Shown piece after piece: positions 16,664-24,784 of a stretch of DNA of 64,000 bases. Source of the stretch: an uncultured Odoribacter sp. (GTDB taxonomy: Bacteria; Bacteroidota; Bacteroidia; Bacteroidales; Marinifilaceae); assembly GCA_910588375.1 (NCBI GenBank), contig CAJUQA010000002.1:1-64000 (forward strand). Direction: 5' to 3'. Under the pieces are notes generated by a model. The model saw only the letters and a list, made by a program, of their open reading frames with translations. It ran no database searches and had not been told where the DNA came from. Position numbers and translations under genes: made by a program. How positions within the stretch are numbered: position 1 is the first letter of the stretch; the number at the start of each line of letters is the position of its first letter.

Positions 16664-18052
16664 ATGTTTGAAGCTGCTATTTATAAAAACAGAAGGAAAG
16701 CCCTGAAAGCAAAAGTGGGGGGAGGAATGATTCTGCTCCTCGGTAATGTGGAATCTCCGGCCAATTATCCGGATAATACCTATAAATTCCGTCAGGACAG
16801 TTCCTTCCTGTATTTCTTCGGATTGGATATGCCGGGATTCGCCGGTGTACTGGATGTGGATTCCGGAAAAGAATATCTTTTCGGGAATGATGTCGATATG
16901 GATGATATCATCTGGATGGGACCTCAGCCGAAAGTAAAGGAATTGGGCGAAAAAGTGGGCGTTACCCAGACAAAGCCTTTTGCCAAACTGGCAGACTTGC
17001 TGAGACAGGCTGTCGGCGAAGGCCGTAAAATCCACTTCCTGCCTCCCTATCGGCATGCGAACATGCTTTTGATAGAAGAATTATTGGGGATTCGTCCTGC
17101 TTTACAGAAAAAATATGCTTCCCTCGAACTGATTAAGGCCGTGGTGAGCCTGCGTTCCGTAAAAGAAGCGTGTGAAATCGAACAAATCACGGAAGCCTGC
17201 AACATCGGATACGAGATGCACACCACGGCGATGATGCATTGCCGTTCGGGAATAAAGGAATTATACGTGACCGGTCTGGTAGAAGGTATTGCCGCTTCCT
17301 ACGGAAAAATGGTCTCTTTCCCGGTGATATTGTCGCAGAACGGTGAAACATTGCATAATCACAACCATAGCCAACTCCTGCAAATGGGACGGATGATGCT
17401 GACGGATGCGGGAGCGGAAAACAATATGAACTATTGTTCCGATTTCACCCGTACGGTTCCTGTAAACGGGAAATTCGATTCCCGCCAGAAAGATGTCTAC
17501 AATATTGTTGTGGCTTGTAACCAGAAAGCGTTGGAATTATCCCGTCCGGGAGTGACTTATCTCTCCGTTCACCTGGAAGTATGTAAGGTACTGGCGCAGG
17601 GATTGAAGGAACTGGGATTGATGTGCGGGGATGTGGAAGCAGCCGTCGCAGCCGGAGCCCATGCCTTGTTTATGCCCCACGGATTGGGACACATGATGGG
17701 ACTGGATGTCCATGATATGGAAGATTTAGGGCAGATTTATGTGGGATATGACGAGGAAATACGTCCGGTAAACCAGTTCGGAACCTCCTCCTTGCGGATG
17801 GGACGCCGTTTGCAGCCGGGCTTCGTCGTGACGGATGAACCGGGATGTTATTTCATACCGGCATTGATTGACCAATGGAGACAACAAGGGTTGCATAAAG
17901 ATTTCTTGGTGTATGACAAAATCGAAACCTTCAAGGATTTCGGCGGTATCCGTTTGGAGGACGATGTGTTGATTACCGAAGAAGGCTGTCGCGTCTTGGG
18001 AGACAAGCGCATCCCCATTACGGTAGAAGAAGTGGAAAATATAATGAAATAA
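16664..18052 (+). CDS. pepP: Xaa-Pro aminopeptidase (M24B)
   Basis: It removes N-terminal residues that precede proline. The N-terminal domain (to about 170) is of the creatinase/prolidase type (FRQDSSFLYFFGLDMPGF). The pita-bread catalytic domain carries the five metal ligands: Asp in LTDAGAENN, Asp in CSDFTRT, His in HGLGHMMGLDVHD, Glu in VVTDEPGCYF and Glu in IRLEDD. Its 462 residues are normal for bacterial AMPP proteins. No signal peptide is present. It sits between the GH29 gene and the S1 protein with gaps of 26 and 24 bp, suggesting one operon. Confidence 0.92.
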   Translation: MFEAAIYKNRRKALKAKVGGGMILLLGNVESPANYPDNTYKFRQDSSFLYFFGLDMPGFAGVLDVDSGKEYLFGNDVDMDDIIWMGPQPKVKELGEKVGVTQTKPFAKLADLLRQAVGEGRKIHFLPPYRHANMLLIEELLGIRPALQKKYASLELIKAVVSLRSVKEACEIEQITEACNIGYEMHTTAMMHCRSGIKELYVTGLVEGIAASYGKMVSFPVILSQNGETLHNHNHSQLLQMGRMMLTDAGAENNMNYCSDFTRTVPVNGKFDSRQKDVYNIVVACNQKALELSRPGVTYLSVHLEVCKVLAQGLKELGLMCGDVEAAVAAGAHALFMPHGLGHMMGLDVHDMEDLGQIYVGYDEEIRPVNQFGTSSLRMGRRLQPGFVVTDEPGCYFIPALIDQWRQQGLHKDFLVYDKIETFKDFGGIRLEDDVLITEEGCRVLGDKRIPITVEEVENIMK

Positions 18053-18076
18053 AGTTTTCCGTTTTACATTGATTCT

Positions 18077-18916
18077 ATGATAGAAATTGGAAAATACAAT
18101 ACCCTCCGGGTGATAAAAGTGGTCGATTTCGGCGTCTATCTGGACGGGGAGGAGCGGGGAGAAATACTTTTGCCCAATGAATATGTTCCCAAGGATTGTT
18201 TCCCGGACGATTATCTGAAAGTATTTATCTATTTTGATTCCGAAGACCGGATTATTGCCACGACGGAAGTACCCAATATACAAGTGGGAGAATTCGCCTG
18301 GATGAAAGTGGTGTCCACGAGTTCCGTGGGAGCCTTTCTGGACTGGGGACTGAGAAAAGATTTGCTGGTACCTTTCCGCGAACAGCGGGACAGGATGACG
18401 GAGGGAAAATCTTACCTTGTCTATGCTTATGTGGATGATGCGTCCGACCGGATTGTGGCCACCGCCAAGATTGAAAAATACCTGGGCAATGTGCCTGTTC
18501 AATACAAATCCGGCCAGGAGGTGGATGTGCTGATTGCCCGCAAATCCGATTTAGGCTATAATGTGATTGTGGATAACCTCCATTGGGGACTTGTGTACCG
18601 GAATGAAATATTCCGTCCTTTGAGATTGGGGCAGAAATTAAAGGGATATATCAAGGAAGTCCGGGAAGACGATAAAATAGATATAACCTTGCAGAAAAAA
18701 GGATACGACCGGATTAACGGCATCGTTGAAAGAATACTTGAAAAACTGGAAGACAACGGAGGCGTGCTGGATGTGTCCGACAAAACCGCACCCGAAATCA
18801 TCTACAATCTTTTCGAATGCAGTAAGAAAGATTACAAAAAAGCCATCGGTACCCTTTTTAAGGAGAGAAAGATTGAACTGACCGCTACAGAGATAAAACT
18901 GCTCTCTCCCCGGTAG
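18077..18916 (+). CDS. S1-domain RNA-binding protein, CvfB-like
   Basis: This 279-residue cytosolic protein follows the CvfB/YitL plan: three S1-type OB domains (about 1-65, 70-135 and 145-220) and a C-terminal winged helix (about 225-279). RVIKVVDFGVYLDG, VGAFLDWGLRKDLLVPF and GYIKEVREDDKIDITLQKKG are typical strands. The family binds RNA and affects virulence or growth in some Firmicutes; the role in Bacteroidetes is unclear. It is the last gene of the GH29-pepP unit and faces the convergent DUF3127 gene across a long palindrome. Confidence 0.85.
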   Translation: MIEIGKYNTLRVIKVVDFGVYLDGEERGEILLPNEYVPKDCFPDDYLKVFIYFDSEDRIIATTEVPNIQVGEFAWMKVVSTSSVGAFLDWGLRKDLLVPFREQRDRMTEGKSYLVYAYVDDASDRIVATAKIEKYLGNVPVQYKSGQEVDVLIARKSDLGYNVIVDNLHWGLVYRNEIFRPLRLGQKLKGYIKEVREDDKIDITLQKKGYDRINGIVERILEKLEDNGGVLDVSDKTAPEIIYNLFECSKKDYKKAIGTLFKERKIELTATEIKLLSPR

Positions 18917-18972
18917 AACATAAACTGCCCGCAATGGATTCTTATAGATGCTTGTGTTTTCCTTGTTGCTCT

Positions 18973-19014
18973 ACTCCGAATCAACCCCGTTCCGGAACGG
19001 AGTTGATTCGGAGT
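18973..19014. terminator. 42-bp near-perfect palindrome between convergent genes
   Basis: Arms 18973-18993 (ACTCCGAATCAAC...) and 18994-19014 (...GTTGATTCGGAGT) match over 21 bp with a single mismatch and no loop bases. The strong hairpin lies between the converging CvfB-like and DUF3127 genes and may stop transcription from both sides. Neither side has a proper U-run, so an RNA-stability or protein-binding role is also possible. Confidence 0.5.
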
Positions 19015-19087
19015 TAATACAGTAGCATAACGACAGTATGTATAAGGAACCTTATAGATAGGTATAAGAAATACCGGCGAAAAAGTA

Positions 19088-19462
19088 TCAGAACGGCAGG
19101 TCGTCAGCTTCGGGCATCGGGGGAATATCCTCCACCGTGTATTGGGGTACCGGTATGTTCTCCGGAGCCTCCTGTGTCATCTTTTCAATTCTCCAGCCTT
19201 CCAGATTGGTGAAATAGGATACTTTCCCCTGGTTCTCCCATTTCCTGCCACGCACATTGAAATACACCTTGATATTTTCGTTCAGTGAGATATTTTCCAG
19301 CAGGTCGCAACGGTCCTGAATAAGTTGTATCTTCACAAAATCGTTCCACTGGGGATTCTTTTCATTTTCCACTTCGATAACGAACTCTCTTTTCTGGAAT
19401 TTATCGCTGATGTGTTGTGTATCTTCTTTAAATATAAGCTTTCCGCTGATTTCGTAATTCAT
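19088..19462 (-). CDS. DUF3127 OB-fold protein with SSB-like acidic tail
   Basis: The 124-residue protein belongs to DUF3127, found widely in Bacteroidetes. Its body (MNYEISGKLIFKEDTQ, KREFVIEVENE, FNVRGRKWENQGK, FTNLEGWRIEK) has the strand pattern of an OB fold. The C-terminus is a Pro-rich linker ending in PEADDLPF, nearly identical in type to the acidic tip of single-stranded DNA-binding proteins, which recruits repair and replication proteins. I infer a ssDNA-related or SSB-partner role. Its start faces the invertible segment at 19579-19875, 117 bp away. Confidence 0.85.
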   Translation of the reverse strand: MNYEISGKLIFKEDTQHISDKFQKREFVIEVENEKNPQWNDFVKIQLIQDRCDLLENISLNENIKVYFNVRGRKWENQGKVSYFTNLEGWRIEKMTQEAPENIPVPQYTVEDIPPMPEADDLPF

Positions 19463-19578
19463 GGTTTCAATAATTTGCCTGCAAATGTGGGCAAATTTGA
19501 TTGTTTTTCAAAAGAACTCAACAAAAATCTGTTTCTCTTTTTTACAAGTTTCGGATGGAGATGGATAAAAAATAAAAA

Positions 19579-19875
19579 GATACCTGCTTGCTAAGCATGT
19601 GTCTCTATTTTAAGTCAGGAAAGGAAAAAGGGAAGTTTCCTATTTTGTTGCGGATTATTTTTGATTTTTAAATATTTGTATCACAATATTTTATAAAAAT
19701 TAACATTTTTGCTTTGTTATTTCTGAATTTCATTCTAAATTTGCTTTCGAAATCGTGTGCGAAAAATTTAGTAGAAAAAAAGAACGATTTTTACATCTAC
19801 GTTAGAATATTTTCTTTCTAAGTATTTGAAAATAAAACAATCAAAAATGAGACACATGCTTAGCAAGCAGGTATC
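19579..19875. mobile_element. Putative invertible promoter segment upstream of the PUL
   Basis: Two perfect 27-bp inverted repeats (19579-19605, starting GATACCTGCTTGCTAAGC, and its complement 19849-19875) enclose 243 bp. Each repeat has internal dyad symmetry: half-sites GATACCTGCTT and GACACATGCTT (9 of 11 equal) around a 3-bp GCT core, the pattern of a site-specific recombinase crossover site. The enclosed DNA has no gene but holds a consensus promoter pointing at susC. Recombination between the repeats would turn the promoter toward the DUF3127 gene. No recombinase lies in the window, so the enzyme would act from elsewhere. No target duplication is seen, which argues against a simple transposon. 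Confidence 0.65.
19713..19743 (+). promoter_or_regulatory. Promoter inside the invertible segment, facing susC
   Basis: TTTG (19713-19716), 19 bp and TAAATTTG (19736-19743) match the Bacteroidetes consensus in all conserved bases. In the present orientation it drives the susC operon with a leader of about 270 nt that includes the right-hand repeat. I found no TAnnTTTG match in 19876-20021, the DNA between the repeat and susC. Confidence 0.7.
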
Positions 19876-20021
19876 CTTTAGGAAAACGATTTCGATTTTA
19901 TGTATGGTGTTGATTATGTGGTTTTAATGAAAAATAATTGAAGGGTTGTGCCGGATTTTTACGGAGGTTCGCATAATCGGGATGTTATTGATATAATTTC
20001 TTAATTTTAAACATTTTAGTT

Positions 20022-23000
20022 ATGACAAAACACTTAGGTTTAGCAGCAATGCTATTTTTCTCTTTTTTCTTATGTGTGGGTAACTATGCATTTGCCGGAA
20101 AGAGAATTTCAGGTACAGCGGCCGAACAACAGAAAAGGACGTGTACCGGAGTGGTGAAGGACGCTACGACAGGCGAAACGATTGTCGGGGCGGCAGTGTT
20201 GGTGAAAGGAACGACGGATGGAAATTCTACGGATTTTGACGGTAATTTTTCCATCGAGAATGTTCCGGTTGGGAGTACGTTGGTGGTTTCTTTTATGGGC
20301 TACCAGACGAAAGAGGTGGTTTGGAACGGAGAGGCGTTGACAATCAGCTTGAAAGAAGACAGCTTGAATCTGGAAGAGGTGGTTGTGGTTGGTTACGGTA
20401 CGCAGAAGAAGTTGAATTTGACGGGTTCTGTGGCTAACGTAAACAAGAAATTGATTGAAGCTCGTCCGATTACTTCCGTGTCTGCCGGTTTGCAGGGATT
20501 GCTTCCCGGTGTGACCGTTGTTCAGAGAAGCGGTCAGCCCGGTTCGGATAACGGTACGATTCGTGTGCGCGGTACGGGTACGTTCAACGTTGCCGACCCG
20601 ATGGTGATTGTGGACGGAGTGGAATCTACGATGAATGACATCGATGCCAATGATATCGAATCTATTTCCGTATTGAAAGATGCGGCTTCTTCCGCTATCT
20701 ACGGTTCTAAGGCTGCCAACGGTGTGATTTTGATTACCACCAAACGCGGCAAGACCGGCAAAGCCGTGGTGAATTATTCCGGTATCTTCGGATGGCAGTC
20801 TGCTACCGAATTACCTGAGTATGCTACTTCTGCTGAATATGCCCGTTTGACCAACCAGGCCCGTATTAATAACGGATATACTCCGACCTATACGGATGAG
20901 GATATTCGGAAGTTTGAGGACGGTTCAGACCCGGATAACTATGCAAATACCGATTGGCAGGGATTATTCTATGAAGATTCCGGTTTCCAACAGACACACA
21001 ATCTGAGTGTTTCCGGCGGTAACGAAGCGTTGCGTTATATGGCTTCTTTGGGTTATCAGAGTCAGGACGGTATCGTTCGTCATGCCAAGAAGGAACAATA
21101 TAATATGCGTTTGAATCTGGATGCCAATCCGAGAGACAATCTGGAAACATCATTCAGTATGTCTTATTCCCATATTGATTTGACGGAACCGACCAACCCG
21201 TATGTGGGCGGTTTTGCACAGTTCTTCCGTCAGATAAATATGATTTCCCCGATGGTACCTTATAAATATTCCGACGGTACGTATGGTAGAATCGGAGACG
21301 GTAACCCGATTGCCTGGTTGGATAACAATTCGACGAATGATCGTGTACGTCACAATTTGCAATCTATTGCTTCCGCAAAATATTATATTTTGCCGTCGTT
21401 GTCCGTAAAGGCGATGGGGTCTTACAAATTGTATTATGAGGATATGCACGAAATGCGTAAGGCATTGAAATTTTCTGAAACTTATACACAAGGTTCCGTT
21501 GATAAGTTATACGAAGGGGCTACGCATTATGACCGCATCACCGGAGATGTGCTTGCCGAATACAAAGATTCTTTCGGTTCTCACAATCTGTATGTATTGG
21601 GCGGTTATCATGCTGAGTTGTATAAGTATAAGACAACTTCGGCTTATCGTCAGAATTTCCCGAGTAACTCTTTGACCGATTTGAATGCCGGAGGTACGGC
21701 AAGTATGAGTAATAGCGGTTATACTCGTGAATTGGCAATGCTTTCCTGGTTTGGACGTATCAATTACGATTATGCCGGTAAATATCTGTTGGAAGCCAAT
21801 TTGCGTTATGACGGTTCTTCCCGTTTCGCCCGCGGCAATCGTTGGGGTACGTTCCCCTCTGTATCTGCCGGATGGCGTTTTTCTGAAGAAAGTTTCTTCG
21901 AATCATTGCAAGGTGTTGTAAACAATGCCAAGTTGCGTGCTTCCTGGGGTAAATTGGGTAACCAGGACATCGGTCAGGGATATTATCCGACGATTTCTAC
22001 CATGAGTTTGGGTTATAACTATCCTTTCGGCGGTTCCATATCATCAGGAGCTAAAACGGTAAATGCCGCCAATCCGAATTTGAAATGGGAAGAGACCACG
22101 ACGTGGGGTGTTGCCTTGGATTTGTCACTAATCCAGAAAGTGAATTTAACGTTGGAATATTACGATAAGACGACTGACGGTATTTTAATGGCAGTGTCAA
22201 CACCGGTAACCTATGCGTTGAGCAACTATTATGACAATGTGGGTAAAGTGACCAACAAAGGTTTTGAAATTTCAGTGGATTACCGGGATTCTTTCGGGGA
22301 GGTAGACTTTAACTTCGGTGGTAACGTCGCTTTCAATACGAATAAGATTAAATCCATGGGTGATGTGAGAGAACAGATCGGTAGCGGAGATTATTCCTAT
22401 ATCATGCGTGAAGGTGAAGCAATGAACAGTTTCTATGGTTACAAAACCAACGGATTCTTCCAGTCTCAGGCTGAAATCGATGCTTATAATGCTGAACACA
22501 GATATGCCATCACCGGTAATACGGTACGTCCCGGAGACTTGAAGTATGTGGATGTAAATGGAGACGGTGTTATCAATGCAGATGACCGCGTGGTATTGGG
22601 TTCCTGGGATCCGGGTATTACGTTCGGTTTCAATGTCGGAGCGAATTACAAAGGATTTGATGTCATGGCATTTTTCCAGGGAGCTGCCGATGTGAACGGT
22701 TATCTGGGTATTGAGGCTATCGGTTCCATTGACGGTGATGCTGCGAAACCCGCTAAATTGTGGTTGGATAGCTGGACGCCGGATAATACGAATGCCAAAT
22801 ATCCGCGTGCAACAATCGGCTTGAATGATGTCAGCATGCCGAATACCTGTTCCGATTTCTGGTTGCAGAATGCAAACTATCTTCGTCTGAAGAACTTGCA
22901 GGTAGGTTATACGTTGCCGAAGAACTGGCTGGCAAAAGCCGGAATTTCCAAAGTAAGGATTTACTATTCCGGTCAGAACATTTGGACGGTAACCAATTTC

Positions 23001-23093
23001 TTGAAAGGTTGGGACCCGGAAGCTCCTGCCGGACGCGGTAACTATTATCCGCAAACGAAAGTACATTCCGTGGGTCTGAATGTTACGTTCTAA
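20022..23093 (+). CDS. SusC/RagA-type TonB-dependent outer-membrane transporter
   Basis: This 1023-residue outer-membrane barrel imports oligosaccharides with its SusD partner, using TonB energy. A signal peptide (1-25) precedes a carboxypeptidase-regulatory-like domain (CTGVVKDATTGETIVGAAVLVKG) and a TonB-box region (LEEVVVVGYGTQKK). The plug (PITSVSAGLQGLLPGVTV to NGVILITTKRG) and a 22-strand-type barrel ending in NVTF follow. There is no STN domain, so it is not of the kind that signals to an ECF sigma/anti-sigma pair, and no such pair is nearby. The cargo is inferred from the GH29 and GH3 genes downstream. Control probably comes from the invertible promoter. Confidence 0.95.
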   Translation: MTKHLGLAAMLFFSFFLCVGNYAFAGKRISGTAAEQQKRTCTGVVKDATTGETIVGAAVLVKGTTDGNSTDFDGNFSIENVPVGSTLVVSFMGYQTKEVVWNGEALTISLKEDSLNLEEVVVVGYGTQKKLNLTGSVANVNKKLIEARPITSVSAGLQGLLPGVTVVQRSGQPGSDNGTIRVRGTGTFNVADPMVIVDGVESTMNDIDANDIESISVLKDAASSAIYGSKAANGVILITTKRGKTGKAVVNYSGIFGWQSATELPEYATSAEYARLTNQARINNGYTPTYTDEDIRKFEDGSDPDNYANTDWQGLFYEDSGFQQTHNLSVSGGNEALRYMASLGYQSQDGIVRHAKKEQYNMRLNLDANPRDNLETSFSMSYSHIDLTEPTNPYVGGFAQFFRQINMISPMVPYKYSDGTYGRIGDGNPIAWLDNNSTNDRVRHNLQSIASAKYYILPSLSVKAMGSYKLYYEDMHEMRKALKFSETYTQGSVDKLYEGATHYDRITGDVLAEYKDSFGSHNLYVLGGYHAELYKYKTTSAYRQNFPSNSLTDLNAGGTASMSNSGYTRELAMLSWFGRINYDYAGKYLLEANLRYDGSSRFARGNRWGTFPSVSAGWRFSEESFFESLQGVVNNAKLRASWGKLGNQDIGQGYYPTISTMSLGYNYPFGGSISSGAKTVNAANPNLKWEETTTWGVALDLSLIQKVNLTLEYYDKTTDGILMAVSTPVTYALSNYYDNVGKVTNKGFEISVDYRDSFGEVDFNFGGNVAFNTNKIKSMGDVREQIGSGDYSYIMREGEAMNSFYGYKTNGFFQSQAEIDAYNAEHRYAITGNTVRPGDLKYVDVNGDGVINADDRVVLGSWDPGITFGFNVGANYKGFDVMAFFQGAADVNGYLGIEAIGSIDGDAAKPAKLWLDSWTPDNTNAKYPRATIGLNDVSMPNTCSDFWLQNANYLRLKNLQVGYTLPKNWLAKAGISKVRIYYSGQNIWTVTNFLKGWDPEAPAGRGNYYPQTKVHSVGLNVTF

Positions 23094-23118
23094 TTATTAA
23101 TGATTAAAGGAATTGAAT

Positions 23119-24732
23119 ATGAAAAAATTTATAAAATATTGCCTGCTTTTAGCTGTTCCGACAGTTTTTGCCGGTTGTTCGGAAAATTTCTTGGACAGAG
23201 CGCCGGGAGATGCCCTGTCACCTGCTACGTTCTGGAAAACGGAGGCGGATGCCGATGTGGCTTTGACCGGTTGTTATCGCAGTATAGCCAGCCCTTACCG
23301 TATTGAGGAAATGTGGTATTGGGATTGTACGACCGATAACCAGTATAATTTCCATACACACGAGGGCTACCGTTGTATAGCCAATGGTTCTATGGCTCCT
23401 TCCGGAGTTTCTATCGTGAACTATTTCAGTTTCTTGGATATCCGTACATACAATGAGTATTTGATGCGGGAAAATACGATTGAGTTCTCTTCAGAGGCTA
23501 AACGTAACCAGTATCGGGCAGAGGTGCGGGTACTTCGTGCCATGGCTTATTTCTGGAAGGTGAATTGCTACGGGGATTTCCCTTTTACGGAGGAAGTATT
23601 TGAAACGATAGACGAGTCTATGATTCCCCGTACGGATAAGAATACTATTTTGGATTTCGTTAAAAAGGAGTTGAAAGAGTGTGTTGACGCTAAGGTGCTT
23701 CCTGAGACAGCTCCTGCCGGAAGATTGACCCAGGGTGCCGCACAGGCTTATTTGACCCGTGTGTATTTGGTGACCGGTGATTATCCGAATGCAGTTGCAA
23801 TGGCAAAGAGCATTATGGACGGAGGAAAATATTCCATGCCTGATTTGAATTATGAGGAATCATTCTATAAAGCAAACCAATACAATTCCGAAGTGATATT
23901 CTCTACGGAACATAACAAAGAGGGTAATTATAGCATGTGGTTCGGAGCTTATATGTCTAACGGTTACGGCGGTTGGTCGTCTATCGTACCGACACAGGCA
24001 TTGGTAGACGCTTACGAAATGGCAGACGGTCAGACTATCGAGGAGTCTTCTGACTATGATCCGGAAAATCCGTATGTAGGTCGTGATCCGCGTTTGCGTG
24101 CTACGATTCTTTATCCGGGACAGGCTTACGGAATTTATGAAAGTAAAGGTTTCCCTTCCATTATTCCGGGTAGCGGTGATTATGGTCCTGATGCTAATAA
24201 CTGTACTCATACGGGATATAATTTCAAGAAGTTCTACGGCAATTTGGATGAGTTTGATGATATCTGGGATGCAGATCGGAATTTCCCCGTATTGCGTTAT
24301 GCGGAAGTGTTGTTGTCGTATGCCGAGGCTAAGATTGAACAGAATGAGATTGACGCTTCTGTTTACGACGCCATCGACCAGGTGCGCGAGAGGGTTCCGA
24401 TGCCGAAAGTGGATAGGGCGAAATACAATAATCAGGCAACTTTGCGCGAATTGGTTCGCCGGGAACGTCGGGTGGAATTTGCTTACGAAGGTCTTCGCCG
24501 GATGGATATTATCCGTTGGGATATAGCTAAAGATGTATTGAATCAACCGGTAGTGCGTGTGAAAGGTGAGTTGCTTACCACGAAAAATGCGGAAGGTGAT
24601 TTTAATGTGAAGATTACCGGAACTGAGCTTGAGGAAAATAGAACTTTTACGGTGGGCAAGAATGAAGTATTGCCGGTACCGCAGAGTGCTATCGATGCCA
24701 ATCCGAATTTGAAACAGAATCCGGGTTACTAA
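23119..24732 (+). CDS. SusD/RagB-family surface glycan-binding lipoprotein
   Basis: This 537-residue lipoprotein caps the SusC barrel and binds incoming glycan. The leader ends in a lipobox (VFAGCSENF). The SusD TPR framework is seen in FLDRAPGDALSPATFW, RVLRAMAYFWKVNCYGDFPF and AGRLTQGAAQAYLTRVYL, and the C-terminal RagB block in LRELVRRERRVEFAYEGLRRMDIIRW. The family ending PQSAIDANPNLKQNPGY is intact. It follows susC after 25 bp. I use the ATG at 23119; a TTG at 23113 is also in frame. Confidence 0.95.
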   Translation: MKKFIKYCLLLAVPTVFAGCSENFLDRAPGDALSPATFWKTEADADVALTGCYRSIASPYRIEEMWYWDCTTDNQYNFHTHEGYRCIANGSMAPSGVSIVNYFSFLDIRTYNEYLMRENTIEFSSEAKRNQYRAEVRVLRAMAYFWKVNCYGDFPFTEEVFETIDESMIPRTDKNTILDFVKKELKECVDAKVLPETAPAGRLTQGAAQAYLTRVYLVTGDYPNAVAMAKSIMDGGKYSMPDLNYEESFYKANQYNSEVIFSTEHNKEGNYSMWFGAYMSNGYGGWSSIVPTQALVDAYEMADGQTIEESSDYDPENPYVGRDPRLRATILYPGQAYGIYESKGFPSIIPGSGDYGPDANNCTHTGYNFKKFYGNLDEFDDIWDADRNFPVLRYAEVLLSYAEAKIEQNEIDASVYDAIDQVRERVPMPKVDRAKYNNQATLRELVRRERRVEFAYEGLRRMDIIRWDIAKDVLNQPVVRVKGELLTTKNAEGDFNVKITGTELEENRTFTVGKNEVLPVPQSAIDANPNLKQNPGY

Positions 24733-24752
24733 TTTTATGTGTTTTGTTGAAG

Positions 24753-24771
24753 GGGGCTGGCTTTCAGCCCC
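24753..24771 (+). terminator. Weak terminator/attenuator after susD
   Basis: GGGGCTG and CAGCCCC form a 7-bp stem with a 5-nt loop, followed by TTTCTTTTA. It ends 13 bp before the next gene in the same direction. The U-run is broken, so it more probably lowers transcription of the enzyme genes relative to susCD than stops it. Confidence 0.6.
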
Positions 24772-24784
24772 TTTCTTTTAATAT

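Noticed and set aside
19579..19875. Reading the 27-bp inverted repeats as an insertion sequence or MITE
   Set aside because: There is no transposase and no target duplication, and the enclosed promoter and internal dyads fit an invertible segment better.
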